Source: Candidatus Njordarchaeota archaeon (GTDB lineage: Archaea; Asgardarchaeota; Njordarchaeia; Njordarchaeales; Njordarchaeaceae). Taken from it: a stretch of DNA of 26,332 bases. The stretch is from positions 1 through 26,332 of the forward strand of contig JAHQWF010000052.1 in NCBI GenBank assembly GCA_029856055.1, read 5' to 3'. The notes below the pieces were generated by a model, which was not told the origin of the DNA, did no database searches, and saw nothing but the letters and a program-made list of their open reading frames with translations. This document shows positions 1 through 8,267 of the stretch, in pieces (the first letter of the stretch is position 1; each line of letters begins with the position of its first letter). The position numbers were made by a program, and so were the translations under genes.

Positions 1-81
1 ATGTATACTGTTCACAGTGCTAGAAGATATTAGAATCGCTAAAGTTAACAAAGCTATAATAATTAGCCTTTTTTTCTTCAT
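1..81 (-). CDS. Secreted or membrane protein, N-terminus only (partial)
   Basis: The minus strand reads 27 open codons from an ATG at 81 to the window edge. The N-terminus, MKKKRLIIIALLTLAILI followed by a Ser/Thr-rich stretch, is a classic signal peptide or signal anchor: four charged residues, then a hydrophobic core. A strong ribosome binding site (GAGGTGA, six bases before the ATG) overlaps the end of the upstream exchanger gene, so the two genes are probably co-transcribed. The rest lies outside the window and the function cannot be told. It is too short for routine gene calling, but start, spacing and signal peptide agree. Confidence 0.6.
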   Translation of the reverse strand, partial: MKKKRLIIIALLTLAILISSSTVNSIH

Positions 82-86
82 TTTTT

Positions 87-1334
87 TCACCTCTTCTTAC
101 CAAACGCTAATTTCCAGGCTTCTGCAAATGCTCTAAACAATTTGTAGTTTTCATTACGATAATAGATCATTTCAGCTAAAGCGAGTACTAGATATATTAC
201 AGTGACTTCTATTCTTATCTCAGGGAAGATGAATTGTAGAAGCCAGAATACGAATAATAATATTGCATCTATTAATGTAAATCTGAGTTTCATCAGTGCT
301 ACAACACCGAATAAGGATTGAGCACTTGTCAATAATATTTCTTCTCTCTGTAAAGGTGTCAGTGGAATGAAAGCTAAGTGTCCTAAACTTAAGCTATATA
401 CAAGGGGAATTGTTCCGATTAATAGGGACCATTGATTGACTTTAGATGAAACTAGGTTTCCTATACCCATTGGAGCTAATTTTCTACTCGAAGCATAATA
501 GAATGCACTTGTGCTTTCAGGAAATTCAGATAAAACTGGTGCTAACCATTGAGCTAAGAAGAATGCGCTTATTCCTGAGAGTATAGCTACCTCAACTATG
601 CTGTTAATAAATGGTTCTGCAGCAGTTAATATAACTATACCTCCTGTAGCGAACAGTATTGTTATTGTTATCTTTAGTTTATTTCCTCTGTGTGAGAGTA
701 AATATCTTGCTGGTCCATGAACTCCCTCAATATCCATTTCCTCCGCAGGCATTTTGAGGCAAAAAACCAGATAAACCACGTAAGTAGTTACTAAAACTAA
801 TACGTCAATTATATCTAAGGTACCCTTAGCAACTATAACAAATGAATAGATAGTACACCAAACCAAGAAGGTAATTTCAACGCTTTGGCTAACATCTAAA
901 TGAATTTCCTTCACAGGGTCTTTATCTCCCCTCATCTTTGATGCTCCATAAGCAATAAATGCTATTAATGGCCATCCTAGTCCCATGAGAAGCCTATTTG
1001 CTCCAGTCATCGATGCGGCAGCAAGATGGATTCTCTGTTCTAGAGCTAATACAGCTTCAAATGCGTATTCTGGCGCCACTTGAAGTAACGCTAGTATGGC
1101 TAATGCGAATGCTTGGGATACTATGTATTGGCCTGCTTCTGCAGCCCATGCGATGAGTAGTGCGGCTCCTACAACCGCTATTCCTGATACTAGTGCAATG
1201 GTGTATGGAGAGAATGAATGGGTGCCTATTGCCCAAATCATAAACCAAGGTACTAGTAGAATATAAGTTATTGCTATTAAGAGCTTGAGTCTCCAGGGCT
1301 TATGTACTTCAATCTTTAACTCTTTATTACTCAT
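87..1334 (-). CDS. Sodium/calcium exchanger family membrane protein (CaCA)
   Basis: An integral membrane cation antiporter of about 415 residues with roughly ten to eleven hydrophobic segments. The two inverted alpha repeats of the Ca2+/cation antiporter family are visible: the first around APEYAFEAVLA followed by TGANRLLMGLGWPLI, the second around LAPVLSEFPESTSA followed by GIGNLVSSKVNQ. The acidic residues after the prolines in both repeats are the expected ion ligands. The family exchanges Ca2+ or other cations against Na+ or H+; the actual ion is not readable from sequence. I prefer the ATG at 1334 (MSNKELK) over the in-frame TTG at 1343, because GGTTGGT then sits at a usable distance upstream. 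It is followed at once by a signal-peptide gene on the same strand and is divergent from ilvD. Confidence 0.85.
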   Translation of the reverse strand: MSNKELKIEVHKPWRLKLLIAITYILLVPWFMIWAIGTHSFSPYTIALVSGIAVVGAALLIAWAAEAGQYIVSQAFALAILALLQVAPEYAFEAVLALEQRIHLAAASMTGANRLLMGLGWPLIAFIAYGASKMRGDKDPVKEIHLDVSQSVEITFLVWCTIYSFVIVAKGTLDIIDVLVLVTTYVVYLVFCLKMPAEEMDIEGVHGPARYLLSHRGNKLKITITILFATGGIVILTAAEPFINSIVEVAILSGISAFFLAQWLAPVLSEFPESTSAFYYASSRKLAPMGIGNLVSSKVNQWSLLIGTIPLVYSLSLGHLAFIPLTPLQREEILLTSAQSLFGVVALMKLRFTLIDAILLFVFWLLQFIFPEIRIEVTVIYLVLALAEMIYYRNENYKLFRAFAEAWKLAFGKKR

Positions 1335-1553
1335 ATTAACCAACCTATATATCCCTAGTTAGAAAATACATATTCTTCATATCGAGGAAAGTAACATATT
1401 AAAATTAGTAAGACTTTTTTTTAGTTTATTGTTTATTTTCTACATAATCTATTTTGATTATAGATTAGATGAATGTGAGGAAAAGAAAAATGAAATCCGA
1501 TTCTTACCTGAGGAAAATAACATAATATATCTAAATAAAATATATAATTCCAA

Positions 1554-1561
1554 TTTATACT
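1554..1561 (+). promoter_or_regulatory. Possible TATA box for ilvD
   Basis: TTTATACT lies about 60 bases upstream of the dehydratase ATG in the 284-base divergent intergenic region. Transcription would start near 1583 and give a short leader containing the GATGTGA-type binding site. Several other AT-rich TATA-like strings are nearby, so the choice is tentative. Confidence 0.3.
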
Positions 1562-1618
1562 AAAAATAAGTCGACTACACACAATAATAAATAAAATTTA
1601 TTCAGTAAGATGTGAAAA

Positions 1619-3289
1619 ATGTCCAAAAATTTAAGAAGTGATAAAGTAAAAAAAGGAATCGACAGAATACCGCACCGCGCTTTATTTAAAGCTGCGGGAC
1701 TAACAGATAAAGATTTGGAACAACCTCTAATAGCAGTAGCTAATTCCTGGAACGAAATAGTTCCTGGCCACGTTCACTTAGATAAAGTGGCAGCAGTTGT
1801 GAAACAGAACATAAAAGAAGCTGGAGGCACACCACTAGAATTCAATACAATCGCGATTTGTGATGGAATAGCCATGGGACATGAAGGAATGAGAACACCT
1901 CTACCAAGCAGGGAAATAATAGCAGCTTCAGTAGAATTAATGATAGAGGCCCATCAATTTGATGCGATGGTAGCAATAGCGTCATGTGATAAAATTGAAC
2001 CAGGAATGGTTATGGCTGCATTAAGACTAAATATACCAACTATTTTTGTTACGGGAGGATGCATGTTAGCAGGGGAATGGAAAGATCGCAGACTGGGAAT
2101 CAATCACTTATTTGAAATTATCAGTAAGGCCAAAAAGGGGGAAATTAGTGAGGAAGATCTAAAGGGATATGAAAACTATGGATTACCAGGACCAGGATCA
2201 TGCGCGGGACTATATACAGCGAATACAATGGCAGTAATGATAGAAGCACTTGGATTATCTCTACCAGGAGCTGGTACAGCTCCAGCAGTATCTGCAGAGC
2301 GATTAAGGATAGCTAGGGAAAGCGGTAGACAGATACTTTACCTACTAGAGCATGATATAAAACCTAAAGATATCGTTACTTACGAGGCGATAGAAAACGC
2401 AATTAGAGTTGACATGGCTTTAGGCGGCTCAACTAACTCTGTCCTGCACTTAATGGCTATAGCTGAAGAAGCAGGTGTTAAGATATCCCTCGAGGAATTT
2501 GATGAGATAAGTAGGAAAACACCAGTATTAGCCAAGATAAATCCGGCGGGACCATACTTCATGGAGGATCTACATAAGGCTGGCGGAGTCCTAGGTATAA
2601 TGAAGGAGCTTGAACCTTACTTACATCTAGACGTAATAACTGTTACGGGAAAAACACTAAGAGAGCTTCTTAAAGATGCTAAAATCTACAATAGAGAAGT
2701 GATTAGATCCAAGGACAACCCATATAGTAGAGAGGGCGGTATAGCAATTCTTTACGGATCCTTAGCGCCAGAAGGTGCAGTTGTTAAGCAATCAGCCGTA
2801 GCACCGGAGATGATGAGATTTGAAGGCGAAGCTGTAGTTTTTGATAGAGAGGAAGACGCTGTAGGCGCTATTTTAAACGGAGAAATTAGAAAGGGACAAG
2901 TTATAGTTATAAGATATGAGGGACCAAAAGGAGGCCCAGGCATGCGGGAGATGCTAGCCGCTACCTCAGCAATAACTGGAGCTGGTCTTGAAAAAGATGT
3001 AGCTTTAATAACTGATGGAAGATTCTCTGGAGCAACCAGAGGCCCAGCAATAGGTCATGTATCTCCTGAAGCAATGGATGGTGGGCCAATAGCATTAGTT
3101 GAGAATGGAGATATAATATCAATAGATATTCCAAATCGAAGATTAGATCTCAAGGTGCCAGCTGAAATTTTAGAGGAGCGTAAGAAACGTTGGAGACCTC
3201 CTGAACCTAAAGTAAAGAAAGGGTATCTAAGACTTTATGCTTCAATAGCTGAGTCGGCTAGTAAAGGGGCTGTTTGGAGAATACCATAA
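1619..3289 (+). CDS. ilvD: Dihydroxy-acid dehydratase (IlvD/Edd family)
   Basis: Dehydrates 2,3-dihydroxy-3-methylbutanoate/pentanoate to the 2-keto acids of valine and isoleucine synthesis, in the cytosol. At 556 residues it has full family length. Visible motifs: RSDKVKKGIDRIPHRAL at the N-terminus, NSWNEIVPGHVHLDK (about 42-56), CDGIAMGHEGM (81-91), SCDKIEPGM (Cys123), GPGSCAGLYTANTMA (Cys195) and the C-terminal GRFSGATRGPAIGH. Cys123 and Cys195 match the two conserved cluster Cys of the E. coli enzyme. The position of the third cluster Cys of [2Fe-2S] plant-type enzymes (in the VPGHVHL region) has no Cys here, so the cluster type is open. No other branched-chain genes are adjacent; the next gene is glycerate kinase. 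Some archaeal members of this family also accept sugar acids, so a role in sugar-acid breakdown is possible. Confidence 0.93.
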   Translation: MSKNLRSDKVKKGIDRIPHRALFKAAGLTDKDLEQPLIAVANSWNEIVPGHVHLDKVAAVVKQNIKEAGGTPLEFNTIAICDGIAMGHEGMRTPLPSREIIAASVELMIEAHQFDAMVAIASCDKIEPGMVMAALRLNIPTIFVTGGCMLAGEWKDRRLGINHLFEIISKAKKGEISEEDLKGYENYGLPGPGSCAGLYTANTMAVMIEALGLSLPGAGTAPAVSAERLRIARESGRQILYLLEHDIKPKDIVTYEAIENAIRVDMALGGSTNSVLHLMAIAEEAGVKISLEEFDEISRKTPVLAKINPAGPYFMEDLHKAGGVLGIMKELEPYLHLDVITVTGKTLRELLKDAKIYNREVIRSKDNPYSREGGIAILYGSLAPEGAVVKQSAVAPEMMRFEGEAVVFDREEDAVGAILNGEIRKGQVIVIRYEGPKGGPGMREMLAATSAITGAGLEKDVALITDGRFSGATRGPAIGHVSPEAMDGGPIALVENGDIISIDIPNRRLDLKVPAEILEERKKRWRPPEPKVKKGYLRLYASIAESASKGAVWRIP

Positions 3290-3308
3290 CATTATTCTTG
3301 ATAATATT

Positions 3309-3350
3309 AGTTTTTCCCATATAATGTTCTTCATATTATTATTTTTTTAT
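3309..3350 (+). terminator. T-rich terminator region after ilvD
   Basis: Two T runs (five Ts at 3311-3315, seven at 3342-3348) in an AT-rich stretch just after the ilvD stop fit archaeal intrinsic termination, which needs no strong hairpin. The next gene begins about 60 bases later. Confidence 0.4.
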
Positions 3351-3409
3351 ATTGAAATAGCTGCCTGATATATTTTGGATCTTGAATAAACTCTCTTTTG
3401 GTGATTGTT

Positions 3410-4795
3410 TTGGCTAGATTTATCAAAAATTTTGAGGATTTACTAGAAAGTACTGTGAAAGATAAAGATAGGAAAGCTAGAGAAATTGCTTTGAATTGTA
3501 TAGAAGCTGCGTTGAGCGTTGTTGATCCAAGAAATGCTGTTTATAAATCAGTTAAGCTAGAAGGAAATATGTTAATAATTAATGGCTTAAAATTTGATTT
3601 AGATGAGATAGATAATATTTATGTTATTGGTGGTGGTAAAGCGAGTGGAGCCATGGCTGAAGCAATAGAAAGTATCCTAGGGGATCTCATAAAAGATGGT
3701 GTAGTCAATGTTCTAAAAGGTACGGAATCAAGATTTAAAGTCAAAAGAATCAAGCTGGTTGGAGCTACTCACCCGATACCTAGCGAACTAGGGGTATCTG
3801 GAGTAAAAGAAATGCTCAAAATAGCTGAGAAAGCGACTAAAAAAGACCTAGTCATTGTTCTTATATCTGGAGGGGGTTCAGCTTTAATGCCAATGCCTGC
3901 TCACCCAATAACATTAGACGAGAAAAAGAAGGTTACACAGTTGCTCTTGAAAAGTGGTGCAACCATAAATGAGATAAACGCAGTAAGAAAACATATCTCA
4001 GCTTTTAAAGGAGGCCAATTAGCAAGAGCAATATACCCAGCCACCACTGTAGCGCTTATAATTTCTGATGTAGTGGGTGATCCATTAGATACTATAGCGT
4101 CAGGTCCAACAGCACCAGATACAACTACATTTGAAGACGCTTATAAGGTTCTTAAGTTTTATAATATATTAAACGAAGTGCCAAGATCTGTCAAAGATAG
4201 GATAGAAAAAGGTCTTAGAGGTGAAATTCCAGAGACTCCTAAGCCTGGAGACAAAATATTTGAGAAAGTTCATAACATAATCATAGCTAATAACAAGACC
4301 GCTTGCAAAGCAGCTGAAGAAAGAGCTAAAGAATATGGAGCTAATACAATTATTTTATCAACTTTTATAGAGGGAGAGGCTAGACACGTAGGGACTGTGC
4401 TAGCTGGAATAGCTAGAGAGATTCATAAGTATGATGAGCCATTGCGGAGACCCGCTGTAATAATAATGGGTGGTGAAACAACAGTGACTGTTGTGGGGGA
4501 AGGAAAAGGTGGTAGAAATCAAGAGCTTGTATTGTCAGCTGCTATAAGGATAAAAGGCTTAGATGGAGTCGTTATATCTTCCATAGGTACGGATGGTATA
4601 GACGGTATAACTGATGCAGCTGGAGGAATAGTTGACAGCACGACTTTCTATAGGGGGAAGGAAAAAGGCTTAGATATATTCGATTACTTATCTAATAATG
4701 ATTCTTACACATATCTAAAAAACGTGGGTGATTTAATAATAACTGGACCGACAGGAAGTAATGTCAATGACATAATGTTTATTGTTGTTCTATAA
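3410..4795 (+). CDS. Glycerate 2-kinase, MOFRL family
   Basis: Phosphorylates D-glycerate with ATP; archaeal members make 2-phosphoglycerate, the step that returns the non-phosphorylative Entner-Doudoroff pathway to lower glycolysis. The protein has about 461 residues, full length. Motifs: GGGKASGAMAEAIE near 75, GATHPIPSELG, LISGGGSALMPMP, NAVRKHISAFKGGQLA, SDVVGDPLDTIASGPTAPD in the N-terminal kinase domain, then the C-terminal MOFRL domain with MGGETTVTVVGEGKGGRNQELVLSAA and IGTDGIDGITDAAGG. I place the start at TTG 3410: GGTGATTG precedes it by a normal distance, while the in-frame TTG at 3398 has no good binding site. The adjacent dehydratase hints at sugar-acid metabolism, but they are separated by a T-rich region and need not be one operon. 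Confidence 0.9.
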   Translation: MARFIKNFEDLLESTVKDKDRKAREIALNCIEAALSVVDPRNAVYKSVKLEGNMLIINGLKFDLDEIDNIYVIGGGKASGAMAEAIESILGDLIKDGVVNVLKGTESRFKVKRIKLVGATHPIPSELGVSGVKEMLKIAEKATKKDLVIVLISGGGSALMPMPAHPITLDEKKKVTQLLLKSGATINEINAVRKHISAFKGGQLARAIYPATTVALIISDVVGDPLDTIASGPTAPDTTTFEDAYKVLKFYNILNEVPRSVKDRIEKGLRGEIPETPKPGDKIFEKVHNIIIANNKTACKAAEERAKEYGANTIILSTFIEGEARHVGTVLAGIAREIHKYDEPLRRPAVIIMGGETTVTVVGEGKGGRNQELVLSAAIRIKGLDGVVISSIGTDGIDGITDAAGGIVDSTTFYRGKEKGLDIFDYLSNNDSYTYLKNVGDLIITGPTGSNVNDIMFIVVL

Positions 4796-4856
4796 TCATC
4801 CCTTTATCTATTTCTATTTAATTTAGAGAGAAGTCAATCTGTTAATATAAACATAA

Positions 4857-4880
4857 ACCTTATATACATATATATAAACG
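4857..4880 (+). promoter_or_regulatory. AT-rich promoter region upstream of the Sdh/Hdr operon
   Basis: The 205-base gap between glycerate kinase and the Sdh-like remnant holds overlapping TATA-like strings (CTTATATA, ATATATATAAAC) about 120-140 bases before the TTG at 5001. Which one is used, if any, cannot be decided. Nothing else is recognisable in this gap. Confidence 0.3.
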
Positions 4881-5000
4881 TATAAAATTTATTATTAAAC
4901 TGTTATAATCTAAAAAACCATAGTGATAAGCAATTTTTTTGAAATTATTAAAAAATACAGCTAGTTATGCACGTATAATTATTGATCTGGGGTAGATGAT

Positions 5001-5703
5001 TTGTGGAGTGAGAAGAATAATGCAATAAATGAAACTAGTATTAGTAACTTTAGTTTTTGGGCTGGTTTCTTCAGAGATTAAGCGCAATTATAATAATCTT
5101 ATGGTCTTTTCTACATGTTTATTCAGCATACTTACTTACCTTAGGTCCTGAAGCGTATGAATCAGAACTGACTTTTTATCATAGCATTCCATTTATATTC
5201 TATTATACTACTTCCTTGCTATCGTCATAGCTCTCCATGCTTTCATGGGTTTATTAATAATTATAAACGATTTACGAAACAGAAAAAGTAATAAATCCTC
5301 AACTAGGCGCTTAGGATTATCTTATTGGTGGAGCATAAAATATAAAGTAGGGATCACTAAGTACCCCTGGGCAATAAGGCGTGCTTCTGGTATTTTATTA
5401 ATATTCATTGTTTTATATCATGTTATAAGGATACATTTATTGCTTGGTGAGGCTTATTACCTCAGTTGGTATAGTGTAGTGAAGTTAGGATATGGCTCAC
5501 TTAAAAGTCTACTTTTGTACCTAGTTTTTGTTTTTGTACTTTCTTTTCATAGTTCAGACGGCTTTAGAGTTTTATTAATTGATTTCTTAGGCATTGAAAG
5601 TGATAAAAAATTGACATTGTTTTCACTTCTAGTTGGTTTAATCTTCTTTGTTATAGCTTCTGGAATAGCTATAAAGCTCTATTTTATGAGTAATCAAATT
5701 TGA
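5001..5703 (+). pseudogene. sdhC: Succinate dehydrogenase/fumarate reductase membrane anchor, frameshifted
   Basis: Joining three frames gives a continuous anchor protein of about 234 residues: TTG at 5001 (MWSEKNN... FSFWAGF), then a shift near 5066-5070 to LQRLSAIIIILWSFLHVYSA, then a second shift near 5205-5212 to FLAIVIALHAFMGLLIIINDL and on to the stop at 5701. Both lesions are explained by loss of one base. About five transmembrane helices are visible, with His in LHVYS, LHAFMG, YHVIRIH and FHSSDG; H-x3-G-x-R-x-x-x-x-D at the end of FHSSDGFRVLLIDFLG is typical of Sdh/Frd anchors. Five helices with four candidate heme ligands suggest a type-B dihaem anchor. The first reading frame ends at a stop near 5075, so no full-length protein can be made without recoding. 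A sequencing error is the main alternative. Confidence 0.7.
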
Positions 5704-5717
5704 AAGGTGATTGAGTA

Positions 5718-6044
5718 ATGGTTGAGTATCATGATGTAATAATTGTAGGTTCTGGGGGTACAGGTAGTAGAGCTGCAATTGAGGTGCATGATAGGGGATT
5801 TGATGGAGTATATATAGCTGCTGATGGTGAGGAATGCCCATTCAGAAGGGATTGCACAAAGATTACGTCAGCTAGGGCTGAAGAAGCTATTAAATTGTTA
5901 AGAGAAAATGGAATAGAGCCTCAGAGAATAAAGATGGCAGCTATATGCTCTGTATGTACAGATGCTTCTGTGAAATCTATAAATGAATTCTACGAAGTAC
6001 TAAAAAAGCTTGGTCCGGTTAAGAGAGGTGATATGGATGAGTGA
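5718..6044 (+). pseudogene. Chimeric ORF: start of sdhA joined to the end of an mvhD-like gene
   Basis: This 108-residue ORF has a good binding site (AAAGGTGAT) and ATG start. Residues 1-29 (HDVIIVGSGGTGSRAAIEVHDRG) are the N-terminal FAD-binding beta-alpha-beta unit of an Sdh/Frd flavoprotein. From about residue 30 (FDGVYIAADGEECPF) it matches the C-terminal half of the MvhD-type delta subunit that passes electrons to HdrA: two Cys in ECPFRRDC, then EEAIKLLRENGIEPQRIKM, AICSVCTDA and NEFYEVLKKLGP. Neither half is a full domain, and a 29-residue FAD fragment cannot bind FAD. Position fits both origins: right after an sdhC-like gene and right before hdrA. The simplest reading is an in-frame deletion of most of sdhA and the 5' part of mvhD. 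An assembly collapse could give the same picture. Confidence 0.6.
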
Positions 6045-7595
6045 GAATTCCTATGATGTATTAGTGATTGGTGGAATCGCGGGCATTGAAAGCGCTTTAA
6101 CGCTTGCTGACATGGGATTTAAAGTACTATTAGTTGAAAAAGAACAAAGCATTGGTGGGAGAACAGCTCTTATTTGGAGGACACATCCAGATGGGAGGAA
6201 AGGCGTAGATATTGTTAGGGAGCTGGTGAATGAATTAAAGAAAAGAGATAATGCAATAATACTTACAAAAAGCGAGATTTGGCATGTGGAAGGATTTGTC
6301 GGTAACTTTAAGGTAAAAGTTCGTGTGGAACCGAGTTATGTACTTAAGAATCATCCAAGAATGAAAGAAGCTATTGAGATATGCCCAATTACAGTTCCAG
6401 ACGAGTTCAATTATGGATTAACAACCAGAAAAGCTATATATTACCCATATGAGGGTGCTTATCCTGAATTACCAGATATAGATATGAGAGTATGCAAACT
6501 CTGTGGTGATTGCGCTAAAATAGTAGATGATGCAATCAATTTAGCACAAAAACCGATGTTACACGAATTCGAAGTGGGTGCAATAATTGTAACAACCGGT
6601 TTCAAGCCTTATGAACCAAAGCCTGGCGAGTTTGGCTATAAGGAATATAAAAATGTAATTACATTACCTATGTTTGATAGATTGCTTGATCTTAGTGAGG
6701 GAGGGAACAAACTAATATATGAGGGTGAAGAGGTTAATTCTATAGCTTTCAATTATTGTGTAGGTAGTAGGCAAGTAAAAAATGACTCTAATGATAAAGT
6801 GAATGAGTATTGTTCTAGGTATTGCTGTAACGCAACTATATATCGAGCGAGTGAGCTAAAGAAAAAGTATCCTCACATAAAACAGTATCATTTCTATAGA
6901 GATATTCGGACATACGGAGTAAACGAATTATTATACCTTAAGGCTGGTGAAGAGGGAGCTGTATTTGTTAAATATCCTGACGATGAGCCACCAAGAGTCT
7001 ATAAGGAAAATAGTAAGTTAGTTATAGAGTCTAAAGATGTTGTTCTAGGGGGAGACAAAATTAAAGATCTAGTCGATCTAGTAGTCTTAGTTACAGGGAT
7101 AGAGCCATATAACTCTAAGAAGATTAGTGATATACTTGGCATATCAGCTGGAAAAGGAGGGTTCCTACAAGAAGCTCATCCTAAATTGAGACCAGTAGAA
7201 ACATTAAAAATGGTGTTTTTATCGCGGGTACAGCTCAAGCACCTAGAACTATTAGTGAGACACTAGTTTCTGCTTCTGCTGCTGCCGCTAAGGTTGCATC
7301 AATGCTTATTAAAGGTGAGATTGAGCTTGAACCAAGAGTTGCTAGAGTTGATCCAGAGAGATGTAATTTATCTAAGCGTTGCGTTGAGGTTTATCCAACT
7401 AGGGCGATTAGTTTCAAGAATTATGAAGGAATTGGCTCGAAGGCTTGGGTTAATGAAGCTATGTGCCTCGGTTGCGGTGCTTGCACAGCCGTTTGTCCTA
7501 CTGAGGCTATTCAATTAAGTACGCTTACGACAACTCAAATCAAGAGAATGATTGAAGCAACCATAAAAGGATGGAATAAAACTATTGGGAGGTGA
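6037..7595 (+). pseudogene. hdrA: Heterodisulfide reductase subunit A-like flavoprotein, frameshifted
   Basis: HdrA carries FAD and FeS clusters and links HdrBC to an electron donor. The reading starts at ATG 6037 (GAGGTGAT upstream, overlapping the previous stop) and runs to the A5 run at 7206-7210. There one missing A moves the frame; the HdrA C-terminus continues as NGVFIAGTAQAPRTISETL to 7595, about 519 residues in all. HdrA hallmarks: SIGGRTAL, EVGAIIVTTGF, NYCVGSR, YCSRYCC, VVLVTGIEPY. Damage beyond the frameshift: the FAD loop reads VIGGIAG instead of VIGGGIAG; the first FeS site keeps one Cys (EICPITVP); CKLCGDCAKIVDD lacks the fourth Cys; RCNLSKRCVEVYP has two of four Cys replaced. 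Only CLGCGACTAVCP is intact. Without the frameshift fix the protein ends after VFLSRVQLKHLELLVRH. Confidence 0.75.
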
Positions 7596-7601
7596 TTTTG
7601 T

Positions 7602-7881
7602 TTGCGTGAAAGAGAGTTAACTGTTTTAACCTACAAAAAGTTAAGGGGATTAAAGATGCTCCAAAAGATTTAGTTGAAAGGGTTCGTAGAGATACTATCA
7701 TCAGAAACAAGATAAAATCTGCCATCAGTAAGGATCCTAAAACTGTACCTGAAATTTCTAGTGAGGTTGGTATTGATACTCATATCGTGCTTTGGTATAT
7801 TTCTACTTTTTGAGATATGGTTTAGTTGAAAGAGTTGATAAAACTGATGAAGGTTATTGGAAATATATTTGGAGAGAGTAG
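7602..7881 (+). pseudogene. Small winged-helix-like protein of the Hdr operon, frameshifted
   Basis: A GGAGGTGAT site overlaps the hdrA stop and is followed by TTG at 7602. Three frames must be joined: MREREL...LTYKK; KVKGIKDAPKDLVERV through PKTVPEISSEVGIDTHIVLWY; RYGLVERVDKTDEGYWKY to a TAG at 7879. The breaks fall at an A5 run near 7635-7639 and a T5 run near 7806-7810; restoring one base in each gives a single protein of about 93 residues. The middle part (PEISSEVGIDTHIVLWYI.. then RYGLVERVD) has the look of a winged helix-turn-helix: helix, turn, recognition helix, then a beta wing. I do not know the family. Its place between hdrA and hdrC suggests an accessory or regulatory role in that operon. 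Confidence 0.5.
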
Positions 7882-7889
7882 GTGATTTT

Positions 7890-8260
7890 ATGAGATATAC
7901 ATTGCAAGAAAAAATTAAGGATTTGACAGGAGAAAATGTTTTTAAATGTATTTCATGCGGAAGATGCACAGCTACTGCCCAGTAGCGCCTTTTATGGACT
8001 ACAAACCGCACCAGATTATCCATTTGGTTAGACTTAATGATAAACGAGCATTGAATTCCAATGCAATATGGTTTTGTGTGTCTTGTCTTTATTGTAGTGC
8101 TAGGTGCCCTAGAGATATAGATGTTGCTAGAGTTGTAGAGGGTTTGCGTGCGATGAATATTAGGGTGAAGAGGGACGTTATCGGTTTCAGGGAGATTAAG
8201 GAATTAAAGAAGTTACCTTCGATCGCTTTAGTTGCATCTGGTAGAAAATATACGGGGTGA
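7890..8260 (+). pseudogene. hdrC: Heterodisulfide reductase subunit C-like, frameshifted
   Basis: HdrC is the small two-[4Fe-4S] protein that feeds electrons to HdrB. ATG 7890 follows TAGGTGAT. The first frame gives FKCISCGRCTA and then hits a TAG at 7981; the next frame gives CPVAPFMDYKPHQIIHLVRL and the second cluster, WFCVSCLYCSARCPRDIDVARV. The join needs one missing base around 7971-7976, outside any homopolymer, in the middle of the first CxxCxxCxxxCP motif. A G restored in GCTA(G)CTGCCC would give CTASCPVAP, completing the cluster. The restored protein has about 124 residues with all eight Cys, so apart from this one base the gene looks healthy. The stop overlaps the GGGGTGA binding site of hdrB. 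Confidence 0.72.
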
Positions 8261-8267
8261 ATAAGGA

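Noticed and set aside
1470..1520. Possible C/D box RNA (GATGA and CCTGA in the ilvD upstream region)
   Set aside because: Box C is imperfect, there is no C'/D' pair at normal spacing and no terminal stem.
7200..7215. Programmed frameshift in hdrA
   Set aside because: The A5 run could allow slippage, but no stimulating structure is seen and the same gene has lost cofactor residues, which fits decay better.
7670..8023. 117-codon ORF on the minus strand across the hdrC region
   Set aside because: It is antisense to the reconstructed winged-helix and HdrC proteins, which have recognisable motifs and binding sites; the antisense protein has none.
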